64,000 nt of DNA from Terriglobia bacterium (GCA_020072585.1 JAIQGL010000021.1:124001-188000); one strand, 5' to 3'; shown: positions 8,177 through 17,678, counted from the stretch's first letter. Notes: generated from the letters alone by a model not told the origin. Made by a program: numbers and translations.

Positions 8177-8475
8177 TTTGTTTCCTCCCGTCCCCGTTCT
8201 ATTGGTTACTTTTTAGTTAATAAGTTAGATGTTGGTAAACCCCTTGCTGTTGGTTGGCTGCTCTATCCCCGTCTCTGAGGGTTAATAAAACTTAACGGCA
8301 AGTGAAGCTGATGAGACCGGCGCAGCAAGACACTTGATTCCAATGTGGGCCGCAAGAGGGTGAATTGGAGCGGGACTTAATTTCTCCTCCGCTTAAAAAT
8401 GTTATCCTCAAAGGTTGGGAATCTTCAGGAACTACCGCTAGAGCAGTTCCCTAATCAGGTCTGGATCACACGAGA
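8177..8475. other. Divergent intergenic region, lipoprotein / sucA
   Basis: About 300 bases holding the promoters of the lipoprotein gene and sucA. It is somewhat AT-rich near 8205-8295. I find no repeat or RNA gene that I can support. Confidence 0.4.
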
Positions 8476-10950
8476 ATGAGCCCCAAGAGCGCACAGTTAT
8501 CGACAAGCGAAATCTCCCTTGAACGCGAGCAGGTTTTTGATACCTTCCGGCGCTGGGGATATCTGGATGCCAACCTCAACCCCTTTGGCGGGCCGATTGG
8601 GGGAGGTTATCCCGATGTCCGCATCACGGGAGAGGGCGCCGAAGAGGCGCGAGAGATCTATTGCGGCACCATTGGCGCTGAGTTTATGCACCTGCCCCAG
8701 CGCGATCGCCGCGAGTGGATCCTGAACAGGATGGAAAATCCCGGATCGCAGCCGGTGGACCGCCGCTGGCTGGCAGAGCGCCTGCTCCAGGCAGATTTGT
8801 TTGAACAGATCATGCAAACCCGCTATCTGGGTACAAAGCGCTATTCCGGCGAGGGGGCCACCGCACAGATTCCGCTCCTTGACATGGTGCTGGAAACGGG
8901 CGCGGACCTGGGCGCTGCCGCAACAGTGATGGCAATGAGCCATCGCGGACGTCTCACGGTGATGACCCTGACCATCGGCATTCCGGCGGAGAACGTCTTT
9001 GCCGGTTTTGAAGACGTTGATCCGCGCAGCGTGCTTGGCGGTGGCGATGTGAAATATCACAAGGGCGCTACTGGTGAATTCCATACGCGCAACGGCAAGG
9101 TGGTTCGCACCCACCTGGTTTCCAATCCCAGCCATCTTGAAGCTGTGGATCCGGTGGCGCTAGGGCGCACGCTGGCCAAGCAGAAACATGCCGGAGCCAA
9201 CGGCATGAAGGAAATTCTTCCGGTCATCATGCATGGTGACGCCGCTTTTGCCGGCCAGGGCATCTGGGCGGAGACATTGAACTTTGCCGGCCTGAAAGGG
9301 TACACGGTAGGCGGAGCGATTCAGGTGATCGTGAACAACCTGATTGGTTTTACCACCAACCCGCGTGAACTGCACACCTCACGCTTTTCCTCTGATCTGG
9401 CCAAACGCCAGCCGATTCCTATCTTTCACGTCAACGCGGAAGATCCGGAGGCGGTGTTGCGCGTGGCCAAGATGGCGACCGAGTATCGCTACCAGTTTGG
9501 CAGTGACGTGGTGATTGACCTGATCGGTTATCGCCGTCATGGTCACAGTGAAGTTGATGATCCCACGATCACCCAGCCGCTGTTGTACAAAAAGATCAAT
9601 GAACGCCGCCCGCTGTTTGAGATCTACGCGGAGAAACACGGCATTGATACTACGGAGATGGCGCGAAAATTTCGCGCCAAGGTCGACGCGGCATACGACC
9701 ATGCCGCACAGATGCAGAAGTCTCCGGTGTTGCGCAAGCTGCCTGAGTACTGGGACAAATATTCCGGTGGACGCTATAAGCCGGAATATGAAGTGGCAAC
9801 CGCCGTGACGGAAGATAAGCTGCGCCAGCTTACGAAAAAGCTCACCACGTATCCGGAAAGTTTTGCCATTCACCCAAAAGTCAAGAAGCTGCTGGAGCAG
9901 CGCGAGAAAATGGGCACGGGCAAGCTGCCGCTGGATTACGGTATGGCAGAGGCGTTGGCTTTCGGTTCGCTGCTGATAGAAGGCGTTCCAGTTCGTCTCT
10001 CCGGGCAGGACGCACGCCGCGGCACTTTCAATCACCGCCACTCAGTTCTGATCGACACGGAAAACGAACAGGAGTACGTGCCGCTTTGCCACCTCACGCC
10101 CAATCAGGCGTGGTTTGAGGCCTATAACTCGATTCTTTCTGAAGCCGCGGTGCTGGGTTTTGAATACGGTTTCAGCCGCGACTATCCTGACGGCCTCACC
10201 TTGTGGGAAGCTCAGTTTGGCGACTTTGCCAACGGTGCGCAGGTGATCATCGACCAGTTCATTGTTGCCGGTGAAGATAAATGGGGACTGCTGTCTGGCC
10301 TGGTGATGTTGCTGCCGCATGGCTATGAAGGCCAGGGGCCGGAGCACTCCAGCGGCCGCATTGAGCGTTATCTGCAACTTGCGGCCAAAGACAATATCCA
10401 GGTCGCACAGCCTTCCACCGCGGGACAATATTTCCACCTGCTGCGGAGACAGGCCCTGCGCACCTGGCGCAAACCTCTGATCGTATTCACGCCGAAGGGC
10501 ATGTTACGCCACCCTGATGCGGCAAGCGCAGCCAGTGAACTAACTGGCGGACGGTTCCAGAACGTGATTCAAGATAGCGAGATCACGAACGCTGAGCGCA
10601 TCATCCTGTGCACCGGAAAAATCGGTCATGAGCTGCGCCGCGAACGCAAGCGCCGCGGCGACAGCAAAACGGCCATTATCTTTCTGGAGCAGCTCTTTCC
10701 CTTACCGGAAGCCGCGCTTGAAGCGGCCCTGGCACAGCATAAAGGCTCGCGCGAATTCCTCTGGGTGCAGGAAGAGCCGGCCAATATGGGGGCGCTGAAT
10801 TTTCTGGCGCCGCAACTGGAGCGGCTGGCCCGCGGAATGCCGTTCCGCTCGGTGAAGCGCTCGCCATCATCGAGCCCTTCCACCGGTTCACACACGGCGC
10901 ATGAAATGGAACAGAAGACGTTGCTGGAACTGGCGTTCGCGGCGTTTTAA
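8476..10950 (+). CDS. sucA: 2-oxoglutarate dehydrogenase E1 component
   Basis: 824 residues. It decarboxylates 2-oxoglutarate with thiamine diphosphate and passes the succinyl group to the E2 lipoyl domain in the TCA cycle. Visible signatures are the MSHRGRLTVM segment, the thiamine diphosphate/Mg motif from GDAAFAGQG to VNNLIGFTT, the His-rich YRRHGHSEVDDP segment, and the C-terminal transketolase-type domain with SGQDARRGTFNHRHS and PHGYEGQGPEHSSGR. It is about 100 residues shorter than E. coli SucA, with the N-terminal E2-binding extension reduced and the dimer linker trimmed. No E2 or E3 gene lies beside it, so the complex is assembled from a distant locus. Confidence 0.95.
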   Translation: MSPKSAQLSTSEISLEREQVFDTFRRWGYLDANLNPFGGPIGGGYPDVRITGEGAEEAREIYCGTIGAEFMHLPQRDRREWILNRMENPGSQPVDRRWLAERLLQADLFEQIMQTRYLGTKRYSGEGATAQIPLLDMVLETGADLGAAATVMAMSHRGRLTVMTLTIGIPAENVFAGFEDVDPRSVLGGGDVKYHKGATGEFHTRNGKVVRTHLVSNPSHLEAVDPVALGRTLAKQKHAGANGMKEILPVIMHGDAAFAGQGIWAETLNFAGLKGYTVGGAIQVIVNNLIGFTTNPRELHTSRFSSDLAKRQPIPIFHVNAEDPEAVLRVAKMATEYRYQFGSDVVIDLIGYRRHGHSEVDDPTITQPLLYKKINERRPLFEIYAEKHGIDTTEMARKFRAKVDAAYDHAAQMQKSPVLRKLPEYWDKYSGGRYKPEYEVATAVTEDKLRQLTKKLTTYPESFAIHPKVKKLLEQREKMGTGKLPLDYGMAEALAFGSLLIEGVPVRLSGQDARRGTFNHRHSVLIDTENEQEYVPLCHLTPNQAWFEAYNSILSEAAVLGFEYGFSRDYPDGLTLWEAQFGDFANGAQVIIDQFIVAGEDKWGLLSGLVMLLPHGYEGQGPEHSSGRIERYLQLAAKDNIQVAQPSTAGQYFHLLRRQALRTWRKPLIVFTPKGMLRHPDAASAASELTGGRFQNVIQDSEITNAERIILCTGKIGHELRRERKRRGDSKTAIIFLEQLFPLPEAALEAALAQHKGSREFLWVQEEPANMGALNFLAPQLERLARGMPFRSVKRSPSSSPSTGSHTAHEMEQKTLLELAFAAF

Positions 10951-11044
10951 CCCGTACCATGCAGCATCGCGGGCGAGGCCAGGATCATCCAAGTTAGGGT
11001 CATGCAAAAGTTAGTTCAGTATTAATCAATGAAAGGTGGTTGAA

Positions 11045-11686
11045 ATGGCACAAGGAACTGTAACGGCACATGAGGTACCGGCGCTGCCATATGCGTACAA
11101 CGCGCTGGAACCGCACATTGACGAGCAAACCATGCACCTGCACCATGACAAGCACCATGCGGCTTATGTGACTAAGCTGAACGGTGCAATTGAGAAGCAT
11201 CCTGAACTGGGAAGCAAGAGCGCGGAAGAACTGCTCCGCAACCTGAACGCCCTGCCGGAAGATGTTCGCGGCGTGATTCGCAATAACGGCGGTGGACATG
11301 TGAACCATACGATGTTCTGGCAGCTGATGGGACCGAACAAAGGCGGCAATCCCACAGGGGCCATCGCTGACGCCATCAACAAGACTTTTGGAAGTTTTGA
11401 TGCTTTCAAGGAAAAGTTTGAAGCCGCGGGAGTCAACCAGTTCGGCAGCGGCTGGGCCTGGCTGGTCCGCACCAAGTCGGGCGAGTTCAAAATTTCGTCG
11501 ACCCCCAACCAGGACAATCCCATCTCCAACGGCGAATTTCCTGTTTTGGGAAATGATGTTTGGGAGCACGCCTACTACCTCAAGTATCAGAACCGCCGGC
11601 CTGACTACCTGAAGGCCTGGTGGAACGTGGTGAACTGGGATGAGGTCAATAAGCGTCTGTCCCAGGCAAACAGCTTCTTTAAGTAA
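11045..11686 (+). CDS. sodA: Superoxide dismutase, Mn-type (Fe/Mn family)
   Basis: 213 residues from the ATG at 11045, which has GAAAGGTGG just upstream; a GTG nine bases earlier is less likely. Metal ligands are H24, H88, D171 and H175. The outer-sphere Gln at 156 (PNQDNP) is the position typical of Mn-dependent enzymes, whereas Fe enzymes usually supply it from the N-terminal domain, so Mn or cambialistic use is inferred. No signal peptide, so it is cytoplasmic. It is a monocistronic unit closed by a strong terminator. Confidence 0.95.
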   Translation: MAQGTVTAHEVPALPYAYNALEPHIDEQTMHLHHDKHHAAYVTKLNGAIEKHPELGSKSAEELLRNLNALPEDVRGVIRNNGGGHVNHTMFWQLMGPNKGGNPTGAIADAINKTFGSFDAFKEKFEAAGVNQFGSGWAWLVRTKSGEFKISSTPNQDNPISNGEFPVLGNDVWEHAYYLKYQNRRPDYLKAWWNVVNWDEVNKRLSQANSFFK

Positions 11687-11702
11687 ATGATTTGTTTTCA
11701 GC

Positions 11703-11737
11703 GAGCCGTCTCCTTTGCCGGGGGACGGCTTTTTTTG
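11703..11737 (+). terminator. Rho-independent terminator of sodA
   Basis: AGCCGTCTCC pairs with GGGGACGGCT (one G-T pair) and runs straight into seven or eight T residues. It begins 17 bases after the sodA stop. Confidence 0.9.
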
Positions 11738-11858
11738 TGCCCCCGGGTTTGTAACACCTGAACCTGAAGTGACACTACCTTGGTGCGGGTGAGTGCGCGG
11801 CAAAATGTGTTATAAGATTCGTGCAAACCCCCGGAAAAAAACTAATTCTATCGATAGG

Positions 11859-12638
11859 ATGAGGTGTGTTTTGAACAGATTCTTAGCGGGAACCTGTGTA
11901 CTTGTTTTTGCTTTTGTGGCGTTTGGCTCCGCAAAGGCGCAGGATTTCAATGGTTTTTATGTTGGCGGCAATGGCGGAGGCGCCTTTGGACGCGACAGCG
12001 TACAGACCAGCCCCATTTTCAGCCCGACCGGCTATTTTGCTACTACCAGCACGCCGGCAATTACCACTGCCAGCACCCAGCAGATCAAGGAAAACGGATT
12101 TACAGCTGGTGGCCAGTTTGGCTACAACCACCAGTGGGACAACTTTGTCTTTGGTCTTGAAGTGGATTTTGGCAAGGCGAGCTTTAATGGCACTGTATCA
12201 GCCACCCAGACTTATCCGTGCTGCGCACCTACCGCCTTCACCATTTCCCAGACTGCTGAGAGCAACTGGCTACTCACGGCCCGCCCCCGCATGGGCGTTG
12301 CTTTCGGCCACGTTCTGGCCTATGGCACTGGAGGCCTGGCAGTGACCAATGTGAAGTACAGCGCTCTGTTCACTGATACTTTTGCCACCGCCCATGAAAC
12401 TGCGAGTCTTGAAGAGAAGAGGCCTGGCTGGGCAGTCGGCGGCGGCATGGAAGTTGCGGTTACGCACCATTGGTCAGTCAAGGGTGAATACCTCTATGCC
12501 GGCTTCGGCAGGTCAACCGTCACCAGCACCAACCTCACAGCTTTCACGCCCCCCATTCCTTTTCCAACAAATGTCTTCACTCATACCGTGGATGTAAAAA
12601 TGCAGATCGCGCGCGCTGGGGTGAACTTCCGTTTTTAA
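11859..12638 (+). CDS. Outer membrane beta-barrel protein (Opa/Omp25-like fold)
   Basis: About 259 residues with an N-terminal signal peptide ending AKAQ, then alternating short strands such as GFYVGGNGGG, GGQFGYNHQWDNFVFGLEVDFG and WSVKGEYLYAGFG, closing with ARAGVNFRF whose terminal Phe is the usual BAM recognition residue. This resembles the eight-stranded OMP beta-barrel family (outer membrane immunogenic protein type). The start is uncertain: ATG at 11859 lacks a good Shine-Dalgarno, while TTG at 11871 has GAGGTG four bases before it; both give a working signal peptide. Cargo or role is unknown. Confidence 0.85.
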   Translation: MRCVLNRFLAGTCVLVFAFVAFGSAKAQDFNGFYVGGNGGGAFGRDSVQTSPIFSPTGYFATTSTPAITTASTQQIKENGFTAGGQFGYNHQWDNFVFGLEVDFGKASFNGTVSATQTYPCCAPTAFTISQTAESNWLLTARPRMGVAFGHVLAYGTGGLAVTNVKYSALFTDTFATAHETASLEEKRPGWAVGGGMEVAVTHHWSVKGEYLYAGFGRSTVTSTNLTAFTPPIPFPTNVFTHTVDVKMQIARAGVNFRF

Positions 12639-12660
12639 AACACGCACCTGTTTTAAGAGG

Positions 12661-12685
12661 GCCGCTCCAACGAGCGGCTTTTTTA
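12661..12685 (+). terminator. Rho-independent terminator of the beta-barrel gene
   Basis: GCCGCTC and GAGCGGC form a 7-bp stem around CAAC, followed by TTTTTTAT. It lies 22 bases after the stop codon. Confidence 0.9.
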
Positions 12686-12780
12686 TTGCCCTATCCAAAT
12701 TAAATTTCTCCTCATTTAGACAAATCTGCCTCTTTCAAGTGTGAAGGTGATGTAAGGCAGTGCAGAATTGTTTGAGGTTC

Positions 12781-13275
12781 ATGCCTCGAAAGCTCACATT
12801 TCAGGAAGTACAGAACCTCTATCAGCGGCATGGGCCGGCGCTGCTGGCGTACGCCACCAGTCTTTTACCGGACCGGGGCCTGGCCGAAGACGTTCTGCAT
12901 CAGGTCTTTCTTGGCCTCCTGGGCAAGAGCGAATTGCCTGACGAAGCCAGGCCGTATCTGTTTCGCGCGGTGCGCAATCGGGCGCTGAATTCACGCCGTA
13001 ATGCCGTGCGCCTGACGTCGCTTGATGATCAGCAGTGGCTGGTGAAGCCCCAGGGAATGATGGAGGCTGGTCTTGAAGTGGAACGAGCTTTACGAGAGCT
13101 TCCGCCGGAGCAGAGGGAAGTTGTGATCATGCGTATATGGGGTGAGATGACGCTGGCAGAGGTCGCCAAGGTGCTGGATGTTCCTGCCAACACAGTGGCA
13201 TCCCGCTACCGCTACGCGCTAGACAGATTGCGGAAGACGTTAAACGTAGACATGGAAGACATTGAGCAAGTTTGA
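12781..13275 (+). CDS. ECF-type RNA polymerase sigma factor
   Basis: 164 residues from ATG 12781, preceded by TTTGAGGTTC. Region 2 is at about residues 12-70 (YQRHGPALLAYATSLL, AEDVLHQVF) and region 4 at about 100-155 (LPPEQREVVIMRIWGEMT, NTVASRYRYALDRLRKTL) with the recognition helix. Such factors redirect RNA polymerase to a small regulon. The next gene, 9 bases downstream, encodes a small single-span protein in the usual anti-sigma position, so the pair may form a membrane-gated switch (inference from context). Confidence 0.9.
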   Translation: MPRKLTFQEVQNLYQRHGPALLAYATSLLPDRGLAEDVLHQVFLGLLGKSELPDEARPYLFRAVRNRALNSRRNAVRLTSLDDQQWLVKPQGMMEAGLEVERALRELPPEQREVVIMRIWGEMTLAEVAKVLDVPANTVASRYRYALDRLRKTLNVDMEDIEQV

Positions 13276-13284
13276 GGTGCCTGA

Positions 13285-13656
13285 ATGACTGAGAATCCAG
13301 ACGACACGAAGCTTGAAGCTTACTTGCGCCGGTTTCGTCCGCAGTCACCCAGACCACTGCCGGGAAGAACCAGGGTCGCACTACTGCGCTGGCGCGTACC
13401 GCTGATGGCAGCAGCCGCGGCCGTGCTTGTGTTCTCGATCTCGCTGGCATTTTTTTTGCGAAAGCCGGACCACAGTCCCGTTGCGCAGATCGAAAGAGCG
13501 GAGCCGCTTGCGCAGGAGACGTCATTCATCCGCCTCAGCCGTGCGGCGATGGACGATACCGGGGGATTTGATGCCCGCATGGATTCTCTTTCCGCAAAGC
13601 TGCTCCCCGATGTGCGCCGTAGCCAGGGCATCTTGAAAGCGCTTGCGCACGAATAA
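13285..13656 (+). CDS. Small single-span membrane protein, putative anti-sigma partner
   Basis: 123 residues: a charged cytoplasmic N-terminus of about 35 residues, one membrane helix (about 38-58, MAAAAAVLVFSISLAFFL) and a short outer tail. It follows the ECF sigma gene by 9 bases, the usual place for an anti-sigma factor. However, it lacks the zinc-binding HxxxCxxC of ZAS domains and the N-terminus is short, so the assignment rests on context alone. Confidence 0.6.
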   Translation: MTENPDDTKLEAYLRRFRPQSPRPLPGRTRVALLRWRVPLMAAAAAVLVFSISLAFFLRKPDHSPVAQIERAEPLAQETSFIRLSRAAMDDTGGFDARMDSLSAKLLPDVRRSQGILKALAHE

Positions 13657-13681
13657 TTCTTTTTAAGAAGGGAAGTTGTCC

Positions 13682-14650
13682 ATGAAACGATCTTGCGTAC
13701 TTTTCGCCATCCTCGTGTTTTGCTTATCCACTGGATTGGCCCAGCAGTTCACGCCGCCCCAGAACAAGAATGCCGCTCTGCGCTATTGGATGGCCTTCGC
13801 GGACCTGACGGACCACTCTGCCGATCGCGCCACGGTTAAGTTGATGGAGGACGTGCTGAGCGGGGCCGCACAGTGGGATGAACAAAAGCTTGGGCAGATC
13901 GTGGAAGAAAATAGCGCCGCTGTGACTTCCATGCAGCGGGCCACGCAGCTTCCGGAATGCAATTGGGGGTTGGACTACGCACGTGGCGCCGCCATGTCTC
14001 TGGGACATTTGCCCAAGGCCCGCGTACTGGCGCGGCTCAACGCGCTTTATGGCGTCCGGCAGATGGCCAAGGGAGATACTGCCGGGGCCGTTGCCACCTG
14101 GCTGGCGGGTCTGCGTTTTTCGCAGTGCGTCTCAAGGGACGTGGGACTGATCGGCCTGCTTTCCGCCCGGCCGGGATTTACGGCGAACCTGCATTTGCTG
14201 ACCCTGGCGGTTGAGGCGGGAAACGTGAATGCTGAATTGCAGGAGAAGGTGCGGGCCGCGGTACACGAGCTGCCTGCGGAAGGCCTGGATTGGCAGGGGT
14301 CAATCAAGTCAGAAGCATGGGCCGATGAAGAAGGGCTCAAATATCTGGCCAAAGCGCCGAATTTCCAGGAAACATACAAATCGTTCTTCGGCTCCGCGGC
14401 CTCCGCGCAGCCGCCATCGCAATCTGATATCGCCGCATTTCGAGCCTTGATGGGTGAGGTACTGGCGGCGTTTCAATTGCCTTCTGCCCAGGCCAAAGGG
14501 CCGCTCACAGAAATTGCCGGCAAGACAAAGAGCATGAATACATCTGTTCAGGCAATTTTTCCAAACTATTCCAAAATGAACGATCTCCGGAGTGATGTGG
14601 TGAACGAGCAGGAGAAACTCGTCAAGGCACTTGTCCGGTCAAAGAAGTAA
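13682..14650 (+). CDS. Secreted protein of unknown function
   Basis: 322 residues from the ATG at 13682 with AAGGGAAG upstream. The signal peptide is MKRSCVLFAILVFCLSTGLAQQ. The mature part is mostly helical with repeat-like Ala/Leu-rich segments (ARVLARLNALYGVRQMAKGD, AVATWLAGLRF), resembling helical hairpin or TPR-like packing, but I cannot name a family. It follows the sigma/anti-sigma pair by 25 bases and may be co-transcribed with it, which suggests an envelope-related role. Confidence 0.7.
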   Translation: MKRSCVLFAILVFCLSTGLAQQFTPPQNKNAALRYWMAFADLTDHSADRATVKLMEDVLSGAAQWDEQKLGQIVEENSAAVTSMQRATQLPECNWGLDYARGAAMSLGHLPKARVLARLNALYGVRQMAKGDTAGAVATWLAGLRFSQCVSRDVGLIGLLSARPGFTANLHLLTLAVEAGNVNAELQEKVRAAVHELPAEGLDWQGSIKSEAWADEEGLKYLAKAPNFQETYKSFFGSAASAQPPSQSDIAAFRALMGEVLAAFQLPSAQAKGPLTEIAGKTKSMNTSVQAIFPNYSKMNDLRSDVVNEQEKLVKALVRSKK

Positions 14651-14758
14651 ATAGGCGCTCGTGCAAAAAATTGGTCCCTGGTTCCTAATATTTGGCCGCG
14701 CAGCCCGGGGAGCAGTGCCTTTTTCGGCCCGATCATTTTTCGTGGACGGCGTCTGCGA

Positions 14759-15184
14759 TTATGGCTTCACCGCCGAAACAAGCCATGCCGCCCAGCCGGT
14801 ACAAACAGCCACCAATGCCGAGAGAATGACCGGCGGCGGGAGAAAGTAGATCCAGCTCACAATGATGCTCGCCAGTTGCAGCATAAAGAACACCCACCCA
14901 AGGGCTCCGATTGCCTGTGGATTGTTTTGCGCCAGGCCGCCCAGAAACCACGCCAGGTAAGCGGCAAAGAGCAGATACAGCGTGCAGAACAAGCCGAAGC
15001 CGCGGTAAAAATCGCCATAAGTAAGCTTGCCGCTGCCCACATGAAGACGCACAGTGTTCATCGCATCATGGACGGCCACGCCCTCTGCATTGGCTGGCTT
15101 GAACTTCAAAAAACCAACGGTGTGTCCTGCGGCAAAAAGCACAAACACGACTGCGGCAATACGATAAAGCAAAGTGGCTGTCAT
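14759..15184 (-). CDS. Four-helix membrane protein of unknown function
   Basis: 141 residues with four predicted membrane helices at about 5-27, 62-86, 92-115 and 118-138. The first loop contains HTVGFLKFKP and FYRGFGLFCTLY, a pattern seen in small uncharacterised inner-membrane proteins. A strong AGGAG lies before the ATG. It is divergent from the thiolase gene and convergent with the secreted protein gene. No enzymatic motif is seen. Confidence 0.7.
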   Translation of the reverse strand: MTATLLYRIAAVVFVLFAAGHTVGFLKFKPANAEGVAVHDAMNTVRLHVGSGKLTYGDFYRGFGLFCTLYLLFAAYLAWFLGGLAQNNPQAIGALGWVFFMLQLASIIVSWIYFLPPPVILSALVAVCTGWAAWLVSAVKP

Positions 15185-15416
15185 ATACCCCTGCTCCTGT
15201 TCAAACCTGATCTCTAAAATTTGAATTGCTTGAGTGTACTTGAGGGCTCAACGCCCTTCACTGGTACGACGCACGAAAAGCTGGAAATCGACAGGCAGCA
15301 GACTTTTTTTGTCCCAATGTCTTGCTTCCATTTTCAGCATGCAGCGGGCGTGTGATTGCTCGTGTTCCAAGGGCACTGATAAGATTGTGTGTTTGCACTA
15401 AAGGAATCATTCTCTT

Positions 15417-16622
15417 ATGAGTACACAAGCGACAGATATTGCAATCGTAAGCGGCGCGCGTACGCCCATGGGCCGCTATTGCGGCAAATTACGCGACTTT
15501 ACCGCCATGGACCTGGCCGCCGTGGCCAGCCAGGAGGCCATCCGGCGTTCTGGCGTTGATCCAAAGGAATTTGACCATGCCGTTTTCGGCAACGCGCAAC
15601 AGACCTCGGGTGATTCGCTCTATGGGGCTCGGCATGTGTCACTGAAGGCGGGGCTGCCCATTGAAGTGCCTGCGCTCACGGTGAACCGCCTCTGCGGATC
15701 AGGGATGCAGTCGCTGGTAAATGCCGCACAGATGATCCAGTTGGGCGAAGCGAACATGGTGCTGGCCGGCGGCATGGAATCCATGTCACAGGCGCCGCAC
15801 GTGATTCGCGGAGCGCGCTGGGGGCTCGGGCTGGGCGAAGGCAAGTTGGAAGATTCACTCATGGTGGCGCTGCTGGATACCTACTGCGGCCTCTACATGG
15901 CGAACACGGCGGAGCTATACGCAGAGCAGCAGGGAATTACGCGCCAGCACATGGACGAGTTTTCATTACAATCGCAACAGAAGGCCGGCGACGCACAGAA
16001 GGCATGCCGGCTGGCGGAAGAGATTACGCCGGTTGCGTTGAAGAACCGCAAAGGCGAGCCTACAGGCGAGATGTTTGAGAAAGACGATCATCTTCGTCCT
16101 GAGACAACCATGGAAGGGCTGGCCAAGCTGAAGGCGGCTTTCGGAAAGAATGGAACTGTAACGGCAGGCAACGCCAGCGGCATTGTGGATGGTGGCGCGG
16201 CCGTGGTGATGACGACGCTGGCTCAGGCGGAGAAGCGCGGACTCAAACCCATGGGACGCATTGTGAGCTGGGGCATCGCCGGAGTTGATCCAAAGATTAT
16301 GGGCAGCGGCCCGGTGCCGTCTTCGCGTCTGGCGCTCAAAAAGGCCGGACTGAAGCTGGAAGAAATTGATCTGATCGAGGTCAACGAGGCCTTTGCCGGG
16401 CAGTACCTTGCGGTCGAAAAAGAGCTGGGTCTGGACCGCAGCAAAGTGAATGTCAACGGTGGCGCGATCGCGCTGGGCCATCCGCTGGGCGCGACGGGCA
16501 CGCGGCTGGTGATTACGGTGCTGCACGAACTGCGGCGTCGCAAAGCGCGGTATGGGCTGGCTACTGCGTGCATCGGCGGCGGGCAGGGCATTGCGATGAT
16601 CGTGGAGAATTTGCAGCGGTAA
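15417..16622 (+). CDS. atoB: Acetyl-CoA acetyltransferase (thiolase)
   Basis: 401 residues, normal thiolase length. The acyl-accepting Cys is C93 (NRLCGSGMQS), the general base pair is H355 (ALGHPLGATG) and C385 (CIGGGQG). It condenses or cleaves acetoacetyl-CoA/3-ketoacyl-CoA in the cytoplasm. It is followed on the same strand by a 3-hydroxyacyl-CoA dehydrogenase and a crotonase, together giving the three steps between acetyl-CoA and a crotonyl-type enoyl-CoA, usable in fatty acid or butyrate metabolism in either direction. AAGGA lies before the ATG. Confidence 0.95.
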   Translation: MSTQATDIAIVSGARTPMGRYCGKLRDFTAMDLAAVASQEAIRRSGVDPKEFDHAVFGNAQQTSGDSLYGARHVSLKAGLPIEVPALTVNRLCGSGMQSLVNAAQMIQLGEANMVLAGGMESMSQAPHVIRGARWGLGLGEGKLEDSLMVALLDTYCGLYMANTAELYAEQQGITRQHMDEFSLQSQQKAGDAQKACRLAEEITPVALKNRKGEPTGEMFEKDDHLRPETTMEGLAKLKAAFGKNGTVTAGNASGIVDGGAAVVMTTLAQAEKRGLKPMGRIVSWGIAGVDPKIMGSGPVPSSRLALKKAGLKLEEIDLIEVNEAFAGQYLAVEKELGLDRSKVNVNGGAIALGHPLGATGTRLVITVLHELRRRKARYGLATACIGGGQGIAMIVENLQR

Positions 16623-16628
16623 CTTTTC

Positions 16629-16660
16629 TGAAATCTCGAGCGGAGCGAGAGATCCCTATC
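16629..16660 (+). repeat. Short palindromic dispersed repeat, copy 1
   Basis: AAATCTCGAGCGGAGCGAGA then GATCCCTATC: the arms CTCG..CGAG form a small hairpin and a conserved GATCCCTATC tail follows. Five related copies occur in the window (16711, 20113, 37779, 56834, 59628), all at gene ends. Confidence 0.7.
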
Positions 16661-16710
16661 AACTAAAAGTGATCTCTGGGTGTGGCATGTTTAGCCCTTT
16701 TGGGTCTTGG

Positions 16711-16754
16711 CTATCGTAGGGATCCCTCACCCGCAGAAAACGCGGGTTCGGGAC
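16711..16754 (-). repeat. Short palindromic dispersed repeat, copy 2 (inverted)
   Basis: Read on the minus strand it is GTCCCGAACCCGCG, TTTTC loop, TGCGGG, TGAGGGATCCCTACG. It is the same repeat type in the opposite orientation to copy 1, 50 bases away, between atoB and the dehydrogenase gene. Confidence 0.65.
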
Positions 16755-16773
16755 GTTGGAAACGAGGAATGAT

Positions 16774-17664
16774 ATGACTATCAAAAAAGTTGGAGTGCTC
16801 GGCTGTGGCCTGATGGGTTCAGGCATTGCTCAGGTCAGCGCCGTGGCCGGTTATGACGTAACCGTGCTGGAACAGGAGCAGAAGTTTCTCGATAAAGGCT
16901 TTGCGGGGATCGAAAAGTCGCTGGCCAAGTTTGCGGAGAAACCGGAGAAGAGCGGAATTACTCAAGAGAAAGCGAAGGAAGCCCGCGCACGCATCAAGGG
17001 CACAATCAGCCAGAAAGACCTGGCCGATTGTGACATCATCGTGGAAGCGATCATCGAGAACGTGGAATTGAAGAAGAAGACGTTTTCCGAGCTGGATGCG
17101 ATCGTGAAAAAGGAAGCGATCTTCGCCAGCAACACCTCTTCGATCTCCATTACCGAGGTGGCTGCGGCCACCAAGCGGCCAGACCGCTTTGTGGGTCTGC
17201 ACTTTTTCAATCCTGTGCCGCTGATGAAGCTGGTGGAAGTCGCCCGCACGATTGCAACAAGCGATGCAGCATTTGAGACCGCGTATGAATTCGGCAAGAG
17301 CCTGGGCAAAGTTCCTGTCCGCACCAGCGATAAGACGGGGTTCATCGTAAACCGGCTGCTGGTGCCGTATCTGCTCGACGCCATCCGCGCGTACGAAGAG
17401 GGTGTAGGCTCCATTCCTGACATCGATAATGGGATGAAGCTCGGCTGCGGCTATCCCATGGGGCCGTTTACGCTGCTGGATTTTGTGGGCCTGGACACCA
17501 CCTACTACATTTCCCATGTGATGTTCGACGAGTTTCGCGAGCGCCGCTTTGCTTCGCCGCCGCTGCTGAAGCGGCTGGTGATGGCCGGCTGGTATGGAAG
17601 GAAGACGGGTAAAGGATTTTACGATTATGCTGACCCGAACAATCCGGTTCCAGGACAATTTTAA
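16774..17664 (+). CDS. hbd: 3-hydroxybutyryl-CoA dehydrogenase
   Basis: 296 residues from ATG 16774 with GAGG six bases upstream; a TTG at 16756 is unlikely. The NAD-binding Rossmann motif G10-x-G12-x-x-G15 opens the protein (GVLGCGLMGSGIAQ), HFFNPVPLMKLVEV carries the catalytic His, and the C-terminal helical domain contains the dimer segment DNGMKLGCGYPMGPF. It interconverts acetoacetyl-CoA and 3-hydroxybutyryl-CoA. It is short enough to be the stand-alone dehydrogenase rather than a FadB-type fusion. It sits between thiolase and crotonase genes. Confidence 0.93.
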   Translation: MTIKKVGVLGCGLMGSGIAQVSAVAGYDVTVLEQEQKFLDKGFAGIEKSLAKFAEKPEKSGITQEKAKEARARIKGTISQKDLADCDIIVEAIIENVELKKKTFSELDAIVKKEAIFASNTSSISITEVAAATKRPDRFVGLHFFNPVPLMKLVEVARTIATSDAAFETAYEFGKSLGKVPVRTSDKTGFIVNRLLVPYLLDAIRAYEEGVGSIPDIDNGMKLGCGYPMGPFTLLDFVGLDTTYYISHVMFDEFRERRFASPPLLKRLVMAGWYGRKTGKGFYDYADPNNPVPGQF

Positions 17665-17678
17665 TTAGAAGAATTTAG

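Noticed and set aside
16819-17658. 279-codon antisense frame over hbd
   Set aside because: Shadow of a GC-rich coding sequence with complete dehydrogenase motifs on the other strand.
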